Part shown: piece after piece, positions 26,928 to 35,978 of the stretch | Numbering within the stretch: the first letter of the stretch is position 1 | Layout: each line of letters starts with the position of its first letter | Origin: Pseudomonas sp. MYb118 | GTDB taxonomy: Bacteria > Pseudomonadota > Gammaproteobacteria > Pseudomonadales > Pseudomonadaceae | NCBI RefSeq assembly: GCF_040947875.1 | Contig: NZ_JBFRXN010000002.1 | Location: 3,100,001-3,164,000, forward strand | DNA: 64,000 nt | Direction of reading: 5' to 3' | Notes under the pieces: model-generated | The model's database searches: none | The model's input: only the letters and a program-made list of their open reading frames with translations | Told to the model about the DNA's origin: nothing | Translations under genes and position numbers: made by a program

Positions 26928-27016
26928 TGTAGGAGCGAGCTTGCTCGCGATGGCAGTGTGTCAGTCAGCCTATATGTCACTGATTAATCGCAATCGCGAG
27001 CAAGCTCGCTCCTACA
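26928..27016. repeat. REPIN (TAGGAGCGAGCTTGCTCG subtype)
   Basis: Inverted REP pair at 26928-26951 and 26993-27016, both of the TTGCTC-core subtype, with TGTGTCAGTCAG in the loop. Confidence 0.92.
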
Positions 27017-27043
27017 GGGGGGGCGGTGTAGCACGGTAGAAAC

Positions 27044-27079
27044 AAAAAAGGCGCGAACCTCTCGGAACGCGCCTTTTTC
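27044..27079 (-). terminator. Intrinsic terminator of the phosphate transporter gene
   Basis: AAAAAAGGCGCG / CGCGCCTTTTT stem around AACCTCTCGGAA, 14 bp past the leftward pit stop. Confidence 0.88.
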
Positions 27080-27092
27080 ATTGCCGCATCTA

Positions 27093-28568
27093 TCAGCTGC
27101 CCAGTGCCTTCGACGCCAGCCAGAACAGGCCGGCGGACAGGGCCACGGTGGCTGGCAGGGTCAGGACCCAGGCCAGCAGGATGGTGCGTACCGTGCCGCT
27201 CTGCAGGCCGGCCTTGTTGGCGACCATGGTGCCGGCCACGCCCGAGGACAGCACATGGGTGGTGGACACCGGCAGGCTGAAGATGTTGGCCATGCCGATC
27301 AGGCTGGCAGTGGTGATCTGCGCCGACATGCCCTGGGAGTAGGTCATGCCTTGCTTGCCGATCTTCTCGCCGATGGTCAGTACCACGCGCTTCCAGCCGA
27401 CCATGGTGCCCAGGCCCAGGGCCAGGGCCACCGCCAGGATCACCCAGAACGGTGCGTATTCGGTGGTCGCGGTCAGGTCCTTGCGCAGTTTGTCCAGGTC
27501 CGCCTTCTCGCGAGGGGCCAGGCCTGGCAGCTTGCTGACTTTCTTCGCCGTGTCATCCAGGCAGAGCAGGTAGCGGCGCACCTCGATACGGCTTTCCGAT
27601 GGCAGCGAATGGTAGTCCGCTACACCCTTGAGGGTGTCGAGCAGGGCGTTGATGGTCGGCTCGGTCTGTTGCGGATTGCAGCGGAATTTCTCCGGCAGGT
27701 CGCCTTCCACGCTTTTGCCCAGGGCCAGGAACTCACCCAGGGTGTCGCCGTTGCGCTTGTAGAACTGGCTCAAGTGCAGGGTGGCGTCGCGGGTACGTTC
27801 GATCTGGTAAGTGGTGCTGCCCAGGTCGAGGACGAATTGCGCCGGGACGATACCGATCAGCACCAGCATGATCAGGCCGATACCCTTCTGGCCATCGTTG
27901 GAGCCGTGCACGAAGCTCACGGCCATGGCCGAAATCACCAGGACCAGGCGGTTCCAGAACGGCGGGTGCTTCTTGTCGTCGATCTTGCGGCGCTGTTCCG
28001 GCGTCTTGTGCATCTTCGACAGCGGGCGCCACCATTTGAGACCGATCAGGATCAGGGCCGCGATCAGGAAGCCTGCCATGGGCGAGAACACCAGGGAGGC
28101 ACCGATATCAATCGCTTTCTGCCAGTTCACCCCGTCGGCCAGCGGAATCTCGTTGATCAGCGCGTTGGCCAGGCCAACCCCGAGGATCGAACCGATCAGC
28201 GTGTGGGAGCTGGAGGCCGGGATACCGAAGTACCAGGTGCCCAGGTTCCAGGCGATGGCCGCGGCCAGCAACGAGAACACCATCGCCAGACCGTGCCCGG
28301 TGTTCACATTGATCAGCAGTTCTACCGGCAACAGGTGGACGATGGCATACGCCACGCCGACCCCGCCCAGCAGCACGCCGAGAAAGTTGAACACACCGGA
28401 AAAGAACACGGCCAGATGCGGCGGCATGGCTTTGGTGTAGATAACGGTGGCAACCGCGTTAGCGGTGTCATGAAAGCCGTTGATGAACTCGAACGCGAGG
28501 ACAAAGGTGAGGGCGAGCAAGAGGCTCACAAGCACCCAAGCATCCAGTCCGGTGAATAAATCGATCAT
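27093..28568 (-). CDS. pitA: Low-affinity inorganic phosphate transporter, Pit family
   Basis: A 491-residue membrane protein of the PiT family that imports metal-phosphate with protons. The two signature repeats are present: FEFINGFHDTANAVATVIYT near residue 30 and SFVHGSNDGQKGIGLIM near the middle. GIPASSSHTLIGSILGVGL and LPVSTTHVLSSGVAG are the internally duplicated helix motifs. A large cytoplasmic loop (about residues 185-390) separates the halves. Length matches the ~490 of bacterial PitA. No Pho box is evident upstream, in line with constitutive expression. Confidence 0.92.
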   Translation of the reverse strand: MIDLFTGLDAWVLVSLLLALTFVLAFEFINGFHDTANAVATVIYTKAMPPHLAVFFSGVFNFLGVLLGGVGVAYAIVHLLPVELLINVNTGHGLAMVFSLLAAAIAWNLGTWYFGIPASSSHTLIGSILGVGLANALINEIPLADGVNWQKAIDIGASLVFSPMAGFLIAALILIGLKWWRPLSKMHKTPEQRRKIDDKKHPPFWNRLVLVISAMAVSFVHGSNDGQKGIGLIMLVLIGIVPAQFVLDLGSTTYQIERTRDATLHLSQFYKRNGDTLGEFLALGKSVEGDLPEKFRCNPQQTEPTINALLDTLKGVADYHSLPSESRIEVRRYLLCLDDTAKKVSKLPGLAPREKADLDKLRKDLTATTEYAPFWVILAVALALGLGTMVGWKRVVLTIGEKIGKQGMTYSQGMSAQITTASLIGMANIFSLPVSTTHVLSSGVAGTMVANKAGLQSGTVRTILLAWVLTLPATVALSAGLFWLASKALGS

Positions 28569-28943
28569 GAAGGTTTTATGACCCGGTCGTAAGGGGGCGC
28601 GATTATGCCAGAAAAGACAGGTAATCGATGCACTAGCTGCCCATCGGTAACATTCTTCATTGATTTATTTTGTTGCAACCCCTTGGCGGCAGGGTGCCTG
28701 GCGACGGTCGCAAGTGCCTGAATTTCCTAGCAAAGCGCCCAGGCGCAAGGGTTCCGCGCGCCATTGCGGGCGAGGTCAAAGCTTGTATGAAAAATCTGAG
28801 AAGGGGGCCAGACATGAGCCATTTTCTCATCAGATAGATGAGGTGACCGCCGCCCGCTCGTAGCGGACGCGAATGGCAACATCAATGCAACCCGCTTTTA
28901 GCGGTTGCAGACGCAGGCCCGGGAGGGATTCAGTTCGAGAGGC
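28569..28943. other. Intergenic region without a recognisable gene
   Basis: 375 bp between the divergent pit promoter side and the small gene at 28944. It contains short hairpins, including TGCAACCCGCT / AGCGGTTGCA at 28886-28909 and TGAGAAGG...CCATTTTCTCA near 28797-28828. I see no open frame with a ribosome-binding site and no known RNA. Confidence 0.4.
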
Positions 28944-29144
28944 TTATGGCTCTTCGGACCTGAGTTCCTTTTCCATCTTCTGCAGTTCCTGGGTAAAGGC
29001 CTGATCCTGAACGGTGGCGCGTTTACGCCAGGGTTTGCGTTCCGGTTCGGGCTGAGCGGCGTAAGTGGTGACTTCCCCGCCGTAAACTTCCTTGTAACGT
29101 TGTTCCTGGCGCTCTAGTTCGGCGCGCAGTTCGTCTTTCGTCAC
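28944..29144 (-). CDS. Conserved small hydrophilic protein, GTG start
   Basis: 66 residues from the GTG at 29144 (AGGT 8 nt upstream): [20 protein letters not shown], then [18 protein letters not shown] and a charged C-terminus [12 protein letters not shown]. It is highly charged with a probable helical, coiled-coil-like N-terminus. I recall very similar short proteins in fluorescent pseudomonads but no function. The frame is open further upstream to 29315, but that part has no coding character. Confidence 0.6.
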   Translation of the reverse strand: MTKDELRAELERQEQRYKEVYGGEVTTYAAQPEPERKPWRKRATVQDQAFTQELQKMEKELRSEEP

Positions 29145-29715
29145 AGTGCTACCTGTATGGGTTGAGATTGGTTTCTGGTAAATCACGCTGCATCCAATGT
29201 ATCGACCGCGCTCGGCAAAAAAACAGTGCCGGTGAAGACAATGTTTTACGCAAGGCGTTCGATACTTCCATGTTGCAGGCGGCCACGGCACCAGAGTAAA
29301 CAGCTGACGTAGCATCAGTTTCCTGTTCAGCGAGCGCGCTGGCGGAGCATTTTCGAATGAGCGTCAGGCGCTGCTGCGGGTAACCACGATAGAACATTGG
29401 AATTGAACATCGGGTTACCGGTGGCGGAGTCGGACAATCAGACAAACCGCTCGCCACTGATCCGCATTATAGCGGTCGATTGGCAGAACACTATCGGCAA
29501 AGAGTTAAAAATGGATCTTGATGTGTGTTTGCCTTAATTACTTGCAACTGTTTGCATCCAGTTACAGGCGATGTCTTTCTGGCGCCATTAAGTCGAATAA
29601 CTTTGTCGATTATATGGGGTGCGTTAAGTCGACGATCAAGCGGCGCTCAAAACATGTAAGGGAAGGGCGGGTCGTCGCCCTGATGATCAGCGTGCAATTG
29701 CGATAATCGAGCGAC
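29145..29715. other. AT-rich non-coding stretch before pcaR
   Basis: About 570 bp with no supportable gene. Base composition drops well below the neighbours from about 29480 to 29640 (for example TTGCCTTAATTACTTGCAA). No REP is present. It could hold promoters for the leftward small gene and pcaR, a small RNA, or remnant DNA; nothing allows a choice. Confidence 0.35.
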
Positions 29716-29716
29716 G

Positions 29717-29731
29717 GTTCGATAATCGCCC
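29717..29731. promoter_or_regulatory. PcaR-type box upstream of pcaR
   Basis: GTTCGATAATCGCCC differs at one base from the PcaR site I remember, GTTCGATAATCGCAC. A second CGATAATCG copy lies 19 bp upstream (29701-29709). It points to autoregulation of pcaR. Confidence 0.7.
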
Positions 29732-29815
29732 AATCCCGGCTGTCGGTGGCTTGTATGAATGGTGCCGACCCGCTTGTAATAGCCGTCGCCGATCCGTGTG
29801 GGAAAAGGACCTGAT

Positions 29816-30658
29816 ATGAACGATCAACTGCGCAACTCCTTCGCCTCGGTGGCGCCGCCGATTGTTGCGTCGCCCGCCAAGCGGATCCAGGCCATGACCG
29901 GCGATCCGGACTTCATGACGTCCCTGGCCCGGGGCCTGGCGGTGGTGCAAGCCTTCCAGGAGCGCAAACGGCACCTGACCATCGCCCAGATCAGCCACCG
30001 CACGGAAATTCCCCGCGCCGCCGTGCGACGTTGCCTGCACACCCTGATCAAGCTCGGCTACGCCACCACCGACGGGCGCACCTACTCGCTGCTGCCCAAG
30101 GTCCTGACCCTCGGCCATGCCTACCTGTCCTCGACTCCGCTGGCGGTGTCGGCCCAGCCGTACCTGGACCGCATGAGCGAGCAGTTGCATGAGGCCTGCA
30201 ACATGGCCACCCTGGAAGGTGACGACATTTTGTACATCGCCCGTTCGGCGACCACCCAGCGCCTGATTTCCGTCGACCTGTCGGTCGGTGGGCGCCTGCC
30301 GGCCTATTGCACGTCCATGGGGCGGATCCTGCTGGCGGCGCTGGACGACACGTCCCTGCGTGAATACCTCGACCACGCCGACCTGCAAGCCAAGACCAGC
30401 CGCACCCTGCACACCCCCGAGGCGCTGCTCGAATGCCTGCAGGAAGTGCGGCAACAAGGCTGGTGCATCGTCGATCAGGAACTGGAGCAGGGCCTGCGCT
30501 CGATCGCCGTGCCGGTGTACGACGCCTCCGGGCAAGTAGTGGCGGCGCTCAACGTCAGTACCCACGCCGGGCGCGTCAGCCGCAGCGAGCTGGAACAGCG
30601 TTTCCTGCCGGGGCTTTTGGCGGCCAGCCGCAACCTCAGTGCCCAGCTGTTTGCCTAG
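29816..30658 (+). CDS. pcaR: IclR-family regulator of protocatechuate catabolism, PcaR
   Basis: A 280-residue IclR-type regulator. Start chosen at ATG 29816 with AAAAGGA 7 nt upstream; the frame is open to 29798. An N-terminal arm of about 30 residues precedes the winged helix-turn-helix (FMTSLARGLAVVQAFQERKR, LTIAQISHRTEIPRAAVRR). The effector domain from about residue 100 contains LPAYCTSMGRILLAAL, ITS typical IclR core, and ends with the conserved VVAALNVSTHAGRVSRSEL. PcaR activates the pca genes in response to 3-oxoadipate. The gene heads the cluster and similar boxes precede pcaR, pcaK and pcaI. Confidence 0.93.
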   Translation: MNDQLRNSFASVAPPIVASPAKRIQAMTGDPDFMTSLARGLAVVQAFQERKRHLTIAQISHRTEIPRAAVRRCLHTLIKLGYATTDGRTYSLLPKVLTLGHAYLSSTPLAVSAQPYLDRMSEQLHEACNMATLEGDDILYIARSATTQRLISVDLSVGGRLPAYCTSMGRILLAALDDTSLREYLDHADLQAKTSRTLHTPEALLECLQEVRQQGWCIVDQELEQGLRSIAVPVYDASGQVVAALNVSTHAGRVSRSELEQRFLPGLLAASRNLSAQLFA

Positions 30659-30674
30659 GGCCGCGCGCTAAGCT

Positions 30675-30689
30675 GTTCGATCACCGCAC
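30675..30689. promoter_or_regulatory. PcaR-type box upstream of pcaK
   Basis: GTTCGATCACCGCAC matches the box before pcaR and the remembered consensus at 13 of 15 bases. It lies 110 bp before the pcaK start. Confidence 0.6.
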
Positions 30690-30798
30690 AGACTCGCGTC
30701 TGGCGAATTGACGCTGTTCCACAAGGATCACTAATGTCGCGGCAGCGCCAGCCTGCGCTGGCCCCTGTCCGACTGCGTTCTTGCGTGGAATAAAAATA

Positions 30799-32146
30799 AT
30801 GAACCAGCCTCAGTCCGCTGTAGGGAACTGCCTCGATGTGCAGTCCTTCATCAATGCCCAACCCATCTCGCGCTATCAATGGCGGGTGGTGATTCTGTGT
30901 TTCCTGATTGTCTTCCTCGATGGCCTCGACACCGCGGCCATGGGGTTCATCGCGCCGGCCCTGTCCCAGGACTGGGGCATTGATCGCGCCAGCCTCGGCC
31001 CGGTGATGAGTGCGGCGTTGATCGGCATGGTCTTCGGCGCACTGGGCTCCGGCCCCCTGGCCGACCGCTTCGGGCGCAAGGTCGTGCTGGTGGGGGCGGT
31101 GCTGGTGTTCGGCGCCTTCAGCCTGGCATCAGCCTACAGCAGCAACGTCGAGCAACTGCTGGTGCTGCGCTTTCTGACCGGTCTGGGCCTGGGCGCCGGC
31201 ATGCCGAACGCCACCACGCTGTTGGCCGAATACACCCCGGAGCGCAAGAAGTCGCTGCTGGTGACCAGCATGTTCTGTGGCTTCAACCTCGGCATGGCCG
31301 GTGGCGGGTTCATCTCCGCCAAGCTGATCCCGGCATTCGGCTGGCACAGCCTGTTGCTGCTCGGCGGCGTGCTGCCGTTGATCCTTGCGCTGGTGTTGCT
31401 GGTCTGGTTGCCGGAGTCGGCGCGTTACCTGGTGGTGCGCAACCGTGGCAGCGACAAGGTGCGCAAGGCCCTGGCGCCCATCGAGCCGAGCACGGTGGCC
31501 CAGGCCGCCAGCTTCAGCGTGCCGGAACAGCGCACGGTGAAAGCGCGCAATGTCTTCGCGGTGATCTTCTCCGGCACCTACAGCGCCGGCACTTTGCTGC
31601 TGTGGCTCACCTATTTCATGGGCCTGGTGATTGTCTATTTGCTGACCAGCTGGCTGCCGACGCTGATGCGTGACAGCGGCGCGAGCATGGAACAGGCGGC
31701 GTTCATCGGTGCGCTGTTCCAGTTCGGCGGCGTGTTGAGCGCGGTGGGGGTGGGCTGGGCGATGGACCGCTTCAACCCGCACAAGGTCATCGGCACGTTC
31801 TACCTGCTGGCCGGGGTGTTCGCCTACGCGGTGGGCCAAAGCCTGGGCAGCATCACCTTGCTGGCCACCCTGGTGCTGGTGGCGGGGATGTGTGTCAACG
31901 GTGCGCAGTCGGCGATGCCTTCGTTGGCGGCGCGGTTCTACCCGACCCCAGGGGCGGGCGACCGGGGTGTCGTGGATGCTCGGCATCGGTCGTTTCGGCG
32001 CGATTCTGGGGGCATGGATGGGCGCGACCCTGTTGGGGCTGGGCTGGAATTTCGAGCAGGTGCTGACGGCACTGGTGATCCCGGCGGCGCTGGCGACGGC
32101 GGCGGTGGTGGTCAAGGGGTTGGTCAGTCATGCGGATGCGACCTGA
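30799..32146 (+). pseudogene. pcaK: 4-hydroxybenzoate/protocatechuate MFS transporter PcaK, frameshifted
   Basis: Aromatic acid:H+ symporter of the MFS. The frame starting MNQPQSAVGNCLDVQSFINA is normal through about residue 382 and has FLDGLDTAAMGFIAPAL in span 1 and GSGPLADRFGRKVVL as motif A. At the CCCC run at 31946-31949 the frame changes: after ARFYPT the zero frame reads nonsense (PGAGDRG) and runs on to 32214, while the neighbouring frame continues with QGRATGVSWMLGIGRFGAIL and ends in VKGLVSHADAT at 32146. Taking out one C gives exactly 448 codons plus stop, the length of known PcaK. It is either a real single-base insertion that removes the last two spans or a sequencing error. A PcaR-type box lies upstream. 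Confidence 0.88.
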
Positions 32147-32165
32147 CGGGGACCGAGTCGACCTC

Positions 32166-32233
32166 ATCGCGAGCAAGCTCGCTCCTACAGGGAGCAGTGC
32201 ATTTTCCCCTGTAGGAGCGAGCTTGCTCGCGAT
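32166..32233. repeat. REPIN with a short loop
   Basis: Inverted REP pair of the GCTTGCTC subtype (32166-32189 and 32210-32233), only about 20 bp apart, between pcaK and the pcaI promoter. Confidence 0.9.
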
Positions 32234-32266
32234 GCTTTTAAAGGATCAGTAGCAAGACAACAATCC

Positions 32267-32297
32267 GTTCGATAAACGAACACTTAGTCGATTATCG
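32267..32297. promoter_or_regulatory. PcaR-type operator of pcaIJF
   Basis: GTTCGATAAACGAAC at 32267-32281 shares the GTTCGAT-A core with the boxes before pcaR and pcaK and is itself an inverted repeat (GTTCG/CGAAC). Eight bases on, CGATTATCG (32289-32297) is the reverse complement of the CGATAATCG core. Two adjoining sites match the described binding of PcaR to both promoter elements. Confidence 0.65.
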
Positions 32298-32398
32298 GAT
32301 TGTTCGGCGTTTTTCCCAGGCTTACCCTTCAGTCATCCGGCGCGTGCATCGTGCCTTGTTCATTCACTGTCGGTTCAAACAAAACGGGAGCCTGCCCC

Positions 32399-33256
32399 AT
32401 GGCTGAAATCCTTTCGCTGCACGACGCGGTGAAGCAATTCGTCAACGACGGCGATACCGTCGCGCTCGAAGGCTTCACTCACCTGATCCCTACGGCGGCG
32501 GGTCATGAAATCATTCGTCAGGGCAAGAAAGACCTGACACTGGTTCGGATGACCCCTGACCTGATCTACGATCAGTTGATCGGCGCCGGTTGTGCTCGCA
32601 AGCTGGTTTTCTCCTGGGGCGGCAACCCCGGTGTCGGCTCCCTGCACCGTCTGCGCGATGCCGTGGAAAAGCAATGGCCGCATGCCCTGGAAATCGAGGA
32701 ACACAGCCACGCCGACCTGGCCAACGCCTACGTCGCCGGTGCCTCGGGCCTGCCGTTCGCGGTGCTGCGTGCCTACGCCGGCTCCGACCTGCCCAAGGTC
32801 AACCCGCTGATCAAGTCGGTCACTTGCCCGTTCACCGGTGAAGTGCTGGCGGCCGTGCCTTCGGTACGCCCGGATGTCACTGTGATCCACGCGCAGAAAG
32901 CCGACCGCAAGGGCAACGTGCTGCTGTGGGGCATCCTCGGCGTGCAGAAGGAAGCCGCCCTGGCCGCCAAGCGCTGCATCGTCACCGTCGAAGAAATTGT
33001 CGACGACCTCAAGGCGCCGATGAATGCCTGCGTGCTGCCGACCTGGGCCCTGAGTGCGGTCTGCCATGTCCCCGGCGGTGCGCACCCGTCTTACGCCCAC
33101 GGCTACAACGAGCGTGACAACCGCTTCTACCAGGCCTGGGACCCGATTGCCCGCGACCGTGACACCTTCACCGCGTGGATCAACGAGTACATCCATGGCT
33201 GCGCTGACTTCAGCGAGTTCCAGGCCAAGCTGGCCGCTGCTTCGGAGGCGAAGTAA
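32399..33256 (+). CDS. pcaI: 3-oxoadipate CoA-transferase subunit A, PcaI
   Basis: A 285-residue alpha subunit. With PcaJ it moves CoA from succinyl-CoA to 3-oxoadipate. Start at ATG 32399 with CGGGAG 8 nt upstream; the frame is open from 32300 but the family N-terminus is MAEILSLHDAVKQFVNDGDT. Glycine-rich segments SWGGNPGVGSLHRL and the class I CoA-transferase fold blocks (VALEGFTHLIPTAAGHEIIR) are intact. Its TAA shares an A with the pcaJ ATG. Confidence 0.95.
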   Translation: MAEILSLHDAVKQFVNDGDTVALEGFTHLIPTAAGHEIIRQGKKDLTLVRMTPDLIYDQLIGAGCARKLVFSWGGNPGVGSLHRLRDAVEKQWPHALEIEEHSHADLANAYVAGASGLPFAVLRAYAGSDLPKVNPLIKSVTCPFTGEVLAAVPSVRPDVTVIHAQKADRKGNVLLWGILGVQKEAALAAKRCIVTVEEIVDDLKAPMNACVLPTWALSAVCHVPGGAHPSYAHGYNERDNRFYQAWDPIARDRDTFTAWINEYIHGCADFSEFQAKLAAASEAK

Positions 33257-34035
33257 TGACTTACACCACCAATGAAATGATGACCGTCGCCGCTGCCCGT
33301 CGCCTGAAGAACGGCTCGGTGTGCTTTGTCGGCATCGGCCTGCCTTCCAAGGCGGCCAACCTGGCCCGCCTGACGTCCTCGCCGGACGTGGTGCTGATCT
33401 ACGAATCCGGTCCGATTGGCGCCAAGCCCAGCGTGTTGCCACTGTCGATTGGTGACGGCGAGCTGGCGGAAACCGCCGACACCGTAGTCCCGACCGGTGA
33501 GATTTTTCGCTACTGGCTGCAGGGCGGGCGCATCGACGTCGGTTTCCTCGGCGCCGCGCAGGTCGACCGCTTCGGCAACATCAACACCACCGTGGTCGGC
33601 GACTATCATCAACCGAAAGTCCGTTTGCCCGGTGCCGGTGGCGCGCCGGAAATCGCCGGCTCCGCCAAGAGCGTGCTGATCATCCTCAAGCAGTCGGCGC
33701 GCTCCTTCGTCGACAAGCTGGACTTCATCACCTCGGTCGGCCATGGCGAGGGCGGTGATTCGCGCAAACGCCTGGGCCTGCCAGGCGCAGGACCGGTGGG
33801 CATTATCACCGACCTGTGCATCATGGAGCCGGAAGCCGGCACCAACGAGTTCGTGGTCACCGCGCTGCACCCGGGCGTGACCCGCGAGCAAGTCAGCGCC
33901 GCCACCGGTTGGCCGATCCGTTTCGCCGAGACGGTCGAGGTCAACGTCGAACCGAGCGCGGTGGAACTGCAAGCGCTGCGTGACCTTGAAGCCCGTACCG
34001 CTGCCGCCCACGGCCAAGCCCCTGGAGAAGCGTGA
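33256..34035 (+). CDS. pcaJ: 3-oxoadipate CoA-transferase subunit B, PcaJ
   Basis: A 259-residue beta subunit carrying the catalytic glutamate, Glu50 in VVLIYESGPIGAKPSVLPLS, which forms the enzyme-CoA thioester. VCFVGIGLPSKAANLA is the glycine loop near the N-terminus, and GRIDVGFLGAAQVDRFGNIN is the second conserved block. The ATG overlaps the pcaI stop and the stop overlaps the pcaF ATG (TGATG), so translation of pcaIJF is coupled. Confidence 0.96.
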   Translation: MTYTTNEMMTVAAARRLKNGSVCFVGIGLPSKAANLARLTSSPDVVLIYESGPIGAKPSVLPLSIGDGELAETADTVVPTGEIFRYWLQGGRIDVGFLGAAQVDRFGNINTTVVGDYHQPKVRLPGAGGAPEIAGSAKSVLIILKQSARSFVDKLDFITSVGHGEGGDSRKRLGLPGAGPVGIITDLCIMEPEAGTNEFVVTALHPGVTREQVSAATGWPIRFAETVEVNVEPSAVELQALRDLEARTAAAHGQAPGEA

Positions 34036-35237
34036 TGCGCGACGTTTATATCTGCGATGCGATTCGCACCCCCATCGGCCGTTTTGGTGGCGGTTTGTCG
34101 GCCGTTCGCGCCGATGACCTGGCTGCCGTGCCGATCAAGGCGCTGATGGCGCGCAACCCGTCGGTGGACTGGACGGCGGTGGACGAGGTGTTCCTCGGCT
34201 GCGCCAACCAGGCCGGCGAAGACAACCGCAACGTGGCGCGCATGGCGCTGCTGCTGGCCGGCCTGCCTGAGTCCATTCCGGGCGTGACCCTCAACCGTCT
34301 GTGCGCTTCGGGCATGGACGCGATCGGCACGGCCTTTCGCGCCATCGCCAGTGGCGAAATGGAGCTGGCGATTGCCGGCGGCGTCGAGTCGATGTCCCGC
34401 GCGCCGTTCGTGATGGGCAAGGCCGATGCGGCGTTCTCGCGCAACATGAAGCTGGAAGACACCACCATCGGCTGGCGTTTCATCAACCCGCTGATGAAAG
34501 CCCAGTACGGCGTGGATGCCATGCCCCAGACCGCTGACAACGTGGCGGACGATTACCAGGTGTCCCGCGCCGACCAGGACGCCTTCGCCCTGCGCAGCCA
34601 GCAGCGTACCGCCGTGGCCCAGGCGGCCGGCTATTTCGCCGAGGAAATCGTCGAAGTGCGCATTGCCCACAAGAAGGGCGAGACCGTGGTCAGCCAGGAC
34701 GAGCACCCGCGTGCCGACACCACCCTGGAGGCGCTGAACAAACTGAAACCGGTCAACGGCGCCGACAAGACCGTCACTGCCGGCAACGCCTCGGGCGTGA
34801 ATGATGGCGCTGCAGCGCTGATCCTCGCTTCGGCCGAAGCGGTGAAGAAACACGGCCTGACCGCCCGCGCGAAAGTGCTGGGCATGGCCAGCGCCGGTGT
34901 GGCGCCACGGGTGATGGGCATCGGCCCGGTGCCGGCGGTGCGCAAACTGACCGAGCGCCTCGGTGTGGCGGTCAGCGATTTCGACGTCATCGAGCTCAAC
35001 GAAGCGTTCGCCAGCCAGGGCCTGGCGGTGCTGCGTGAACTGGGGATCGCCGACGACGCCCCCCAGGTCAACCCCAATGGCGGCGCGATTGCTTTGGGCC
35101 ATCCGCTTGGCATGAGCGGGGCGCGCCTGGTGCTGACGGCGCTGCATCAACTGGAAAAAAACGGCGGCAAGAAAGGTCTGGCGACCATGTGCGTCGGTGT
35201 TGGCCAAGGTCTGGCATTAGCCATCGAGCGCGTCTGA
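34035..35237 (+). CDS. pcaF: 3-oxoadipyl-CoA thiolase, PcaF
   Basis: A 400-residue thiolase for the last step, 3-oxoadipyl-CoA plus CoA to succinyl-CoA and acetyl-CoA. The nucleophilic Cys90 is in LNRLCASGMDAIG, the histidine in GGAIALGHPLGMSGARL, and the C-terminal cysteine in ATMCVGVGQGLAL. The N-terminal MRDVYICDAIRTPIGRFGGG is typical. I chose ATG 34035; a GTG in frame at 34032 is the alternative. Confidence 0.96.
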   Translation: MRDVYICDAIRTPIGRFGGGLSAVRADDLAAVPIKALMARNPSVDWTAVDEVFLGCANQAGEDNRNVARMALLLAGLPESIPGVTLNRLCASGMDAIGTAFRAIASGEMELAIAGGVESMSRAPFVMGKADAAFSRNMKLEDTTIGWRFINPLMKAQYGVDAMPQTADNVADDYQVSRADQDAFALRSQQRTAVAQAAGYFAEEIVEVRIAHKKGETVVSQDEHPRADTTLEALNKLKPVNGADKTVTAGNASGVNDGAAALILASAEAVKKHGLTARAKVLGMASAGVAPRVMGIGPVPAVRKLTERLGVAVSDFDVIELNEAFASQGLAVLRELGIADDAPQVNPNGGAIALGHPLGMSGARLVLTALHQLEKNGGKKGLATMCVGVGQGLALAIERV

Positions 35238-35272
35238 CGCTCGGCAGACTAACAAGAACAGAGGAAAGCGAA

Positions 35273-35977
35273 ATGTCTGACAAGCCTGGTTATCGCCGTC
35301 CGCAGGAAGGCACCCAGCCGGAATACCTGCACCCGACCTATCAATCCACCAACCTGCGCTCGCCGTCCAAGCCGTTGGTGTTCCTGCCCCATTCGTTGTC
35401 GGAAATCACCGGCCCGACCGTCGGTGCCGAACGCATCAACGAGAAGGACAACGACCTGACGGCCCAGCACGAAGGGCAGCCGCAGGGCGAACGCATCATC
35501 ATTCACGGCCGTGTGCTGGATGAAAACGGCTTGCCGGTACCGGGCATCCTGGTAGAGATCTGGCAGGCCAACGCCGCCGGTCGCTACGCCCATGCCCGCG
35601 ACCTGCACGACGCGCCGCTGGACCCGAACTTCACCGGCACCGGCCGCACCGTTACCGACGCCGATGGCTGGTACCAGTTCCAGACCATCAAGCCCGGCGC
35701 CTACCCGTGGGGCAACCACCACAACGCCTGGCGCCCGGCGCACATTCACTTTTCGTTGTTCGGGCCGAGCATTCTCACGCGCCTGGTGACGCAGATGTAT
35801 TTCCCGGGGGACCCGCTGCTGGCGTACGACCCGATCTACAACTGCGTACCTGACACCCGTGCGAAGGAACGCCTGATCGCAACGTTCGACCTGGAAAAAA
35901 CCGTCCCTCACTACGCCCTCGGTTATCGCTGGGACATCGTCCTGCGCGGCCGCGACGCCACGCCGATGGAGAAATAA
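35273..35977 (+). CDS. pcaH: Protocatechuate 3,4-dioxygenase beta subunit, PcaH
   Basis: A 234-residue subunit holding the non-heme Fe(III) that cleaves protocatechuate to 3-carboxy-cis,cis-muconate. Iron ligands are visible as Tyr105 (AAGRYAH), Tyr144 (GAYPWGNHHNAW), His157 and His159 (RPAHIHFS), a constant 3 residues below the published Tyr108, Tyr147, His160 and His162 numbering. Start at the ATG with GAGGAAAGCGAA upstream. pcaG follows with a 1-bp gap. Confidence 0.97.
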   Translation: MSDKPGYRRPQEGTQPEYLHPTYQSTNLRSPSKPLVFLPHSLSEITGPTVGAERINEKDNDLTAQHEGQPQGERIIIHGRVLDENGLPVPGILVEIWQANAAGRYAHARDLHDAPLDPNFTGTGRTVTDADGWYQFQTIKPGAYPWGNHHNAWRPAHIHFSLFGPSILTRLVTQMYFPGDPLLAYDPIYNCVPDTRAKERLIATFDLEKTVPHYALGYRWDIVLRGRDATPMEK

Positions 35978-35978
35978 G

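Noticed and set aside
29518..29706. A 62-codon rightward open frame before pcaR
   Set aside because: No ribosome-binding site, no similarity that I can recognise, and it runs into the PcaR-type half-box at 29701.
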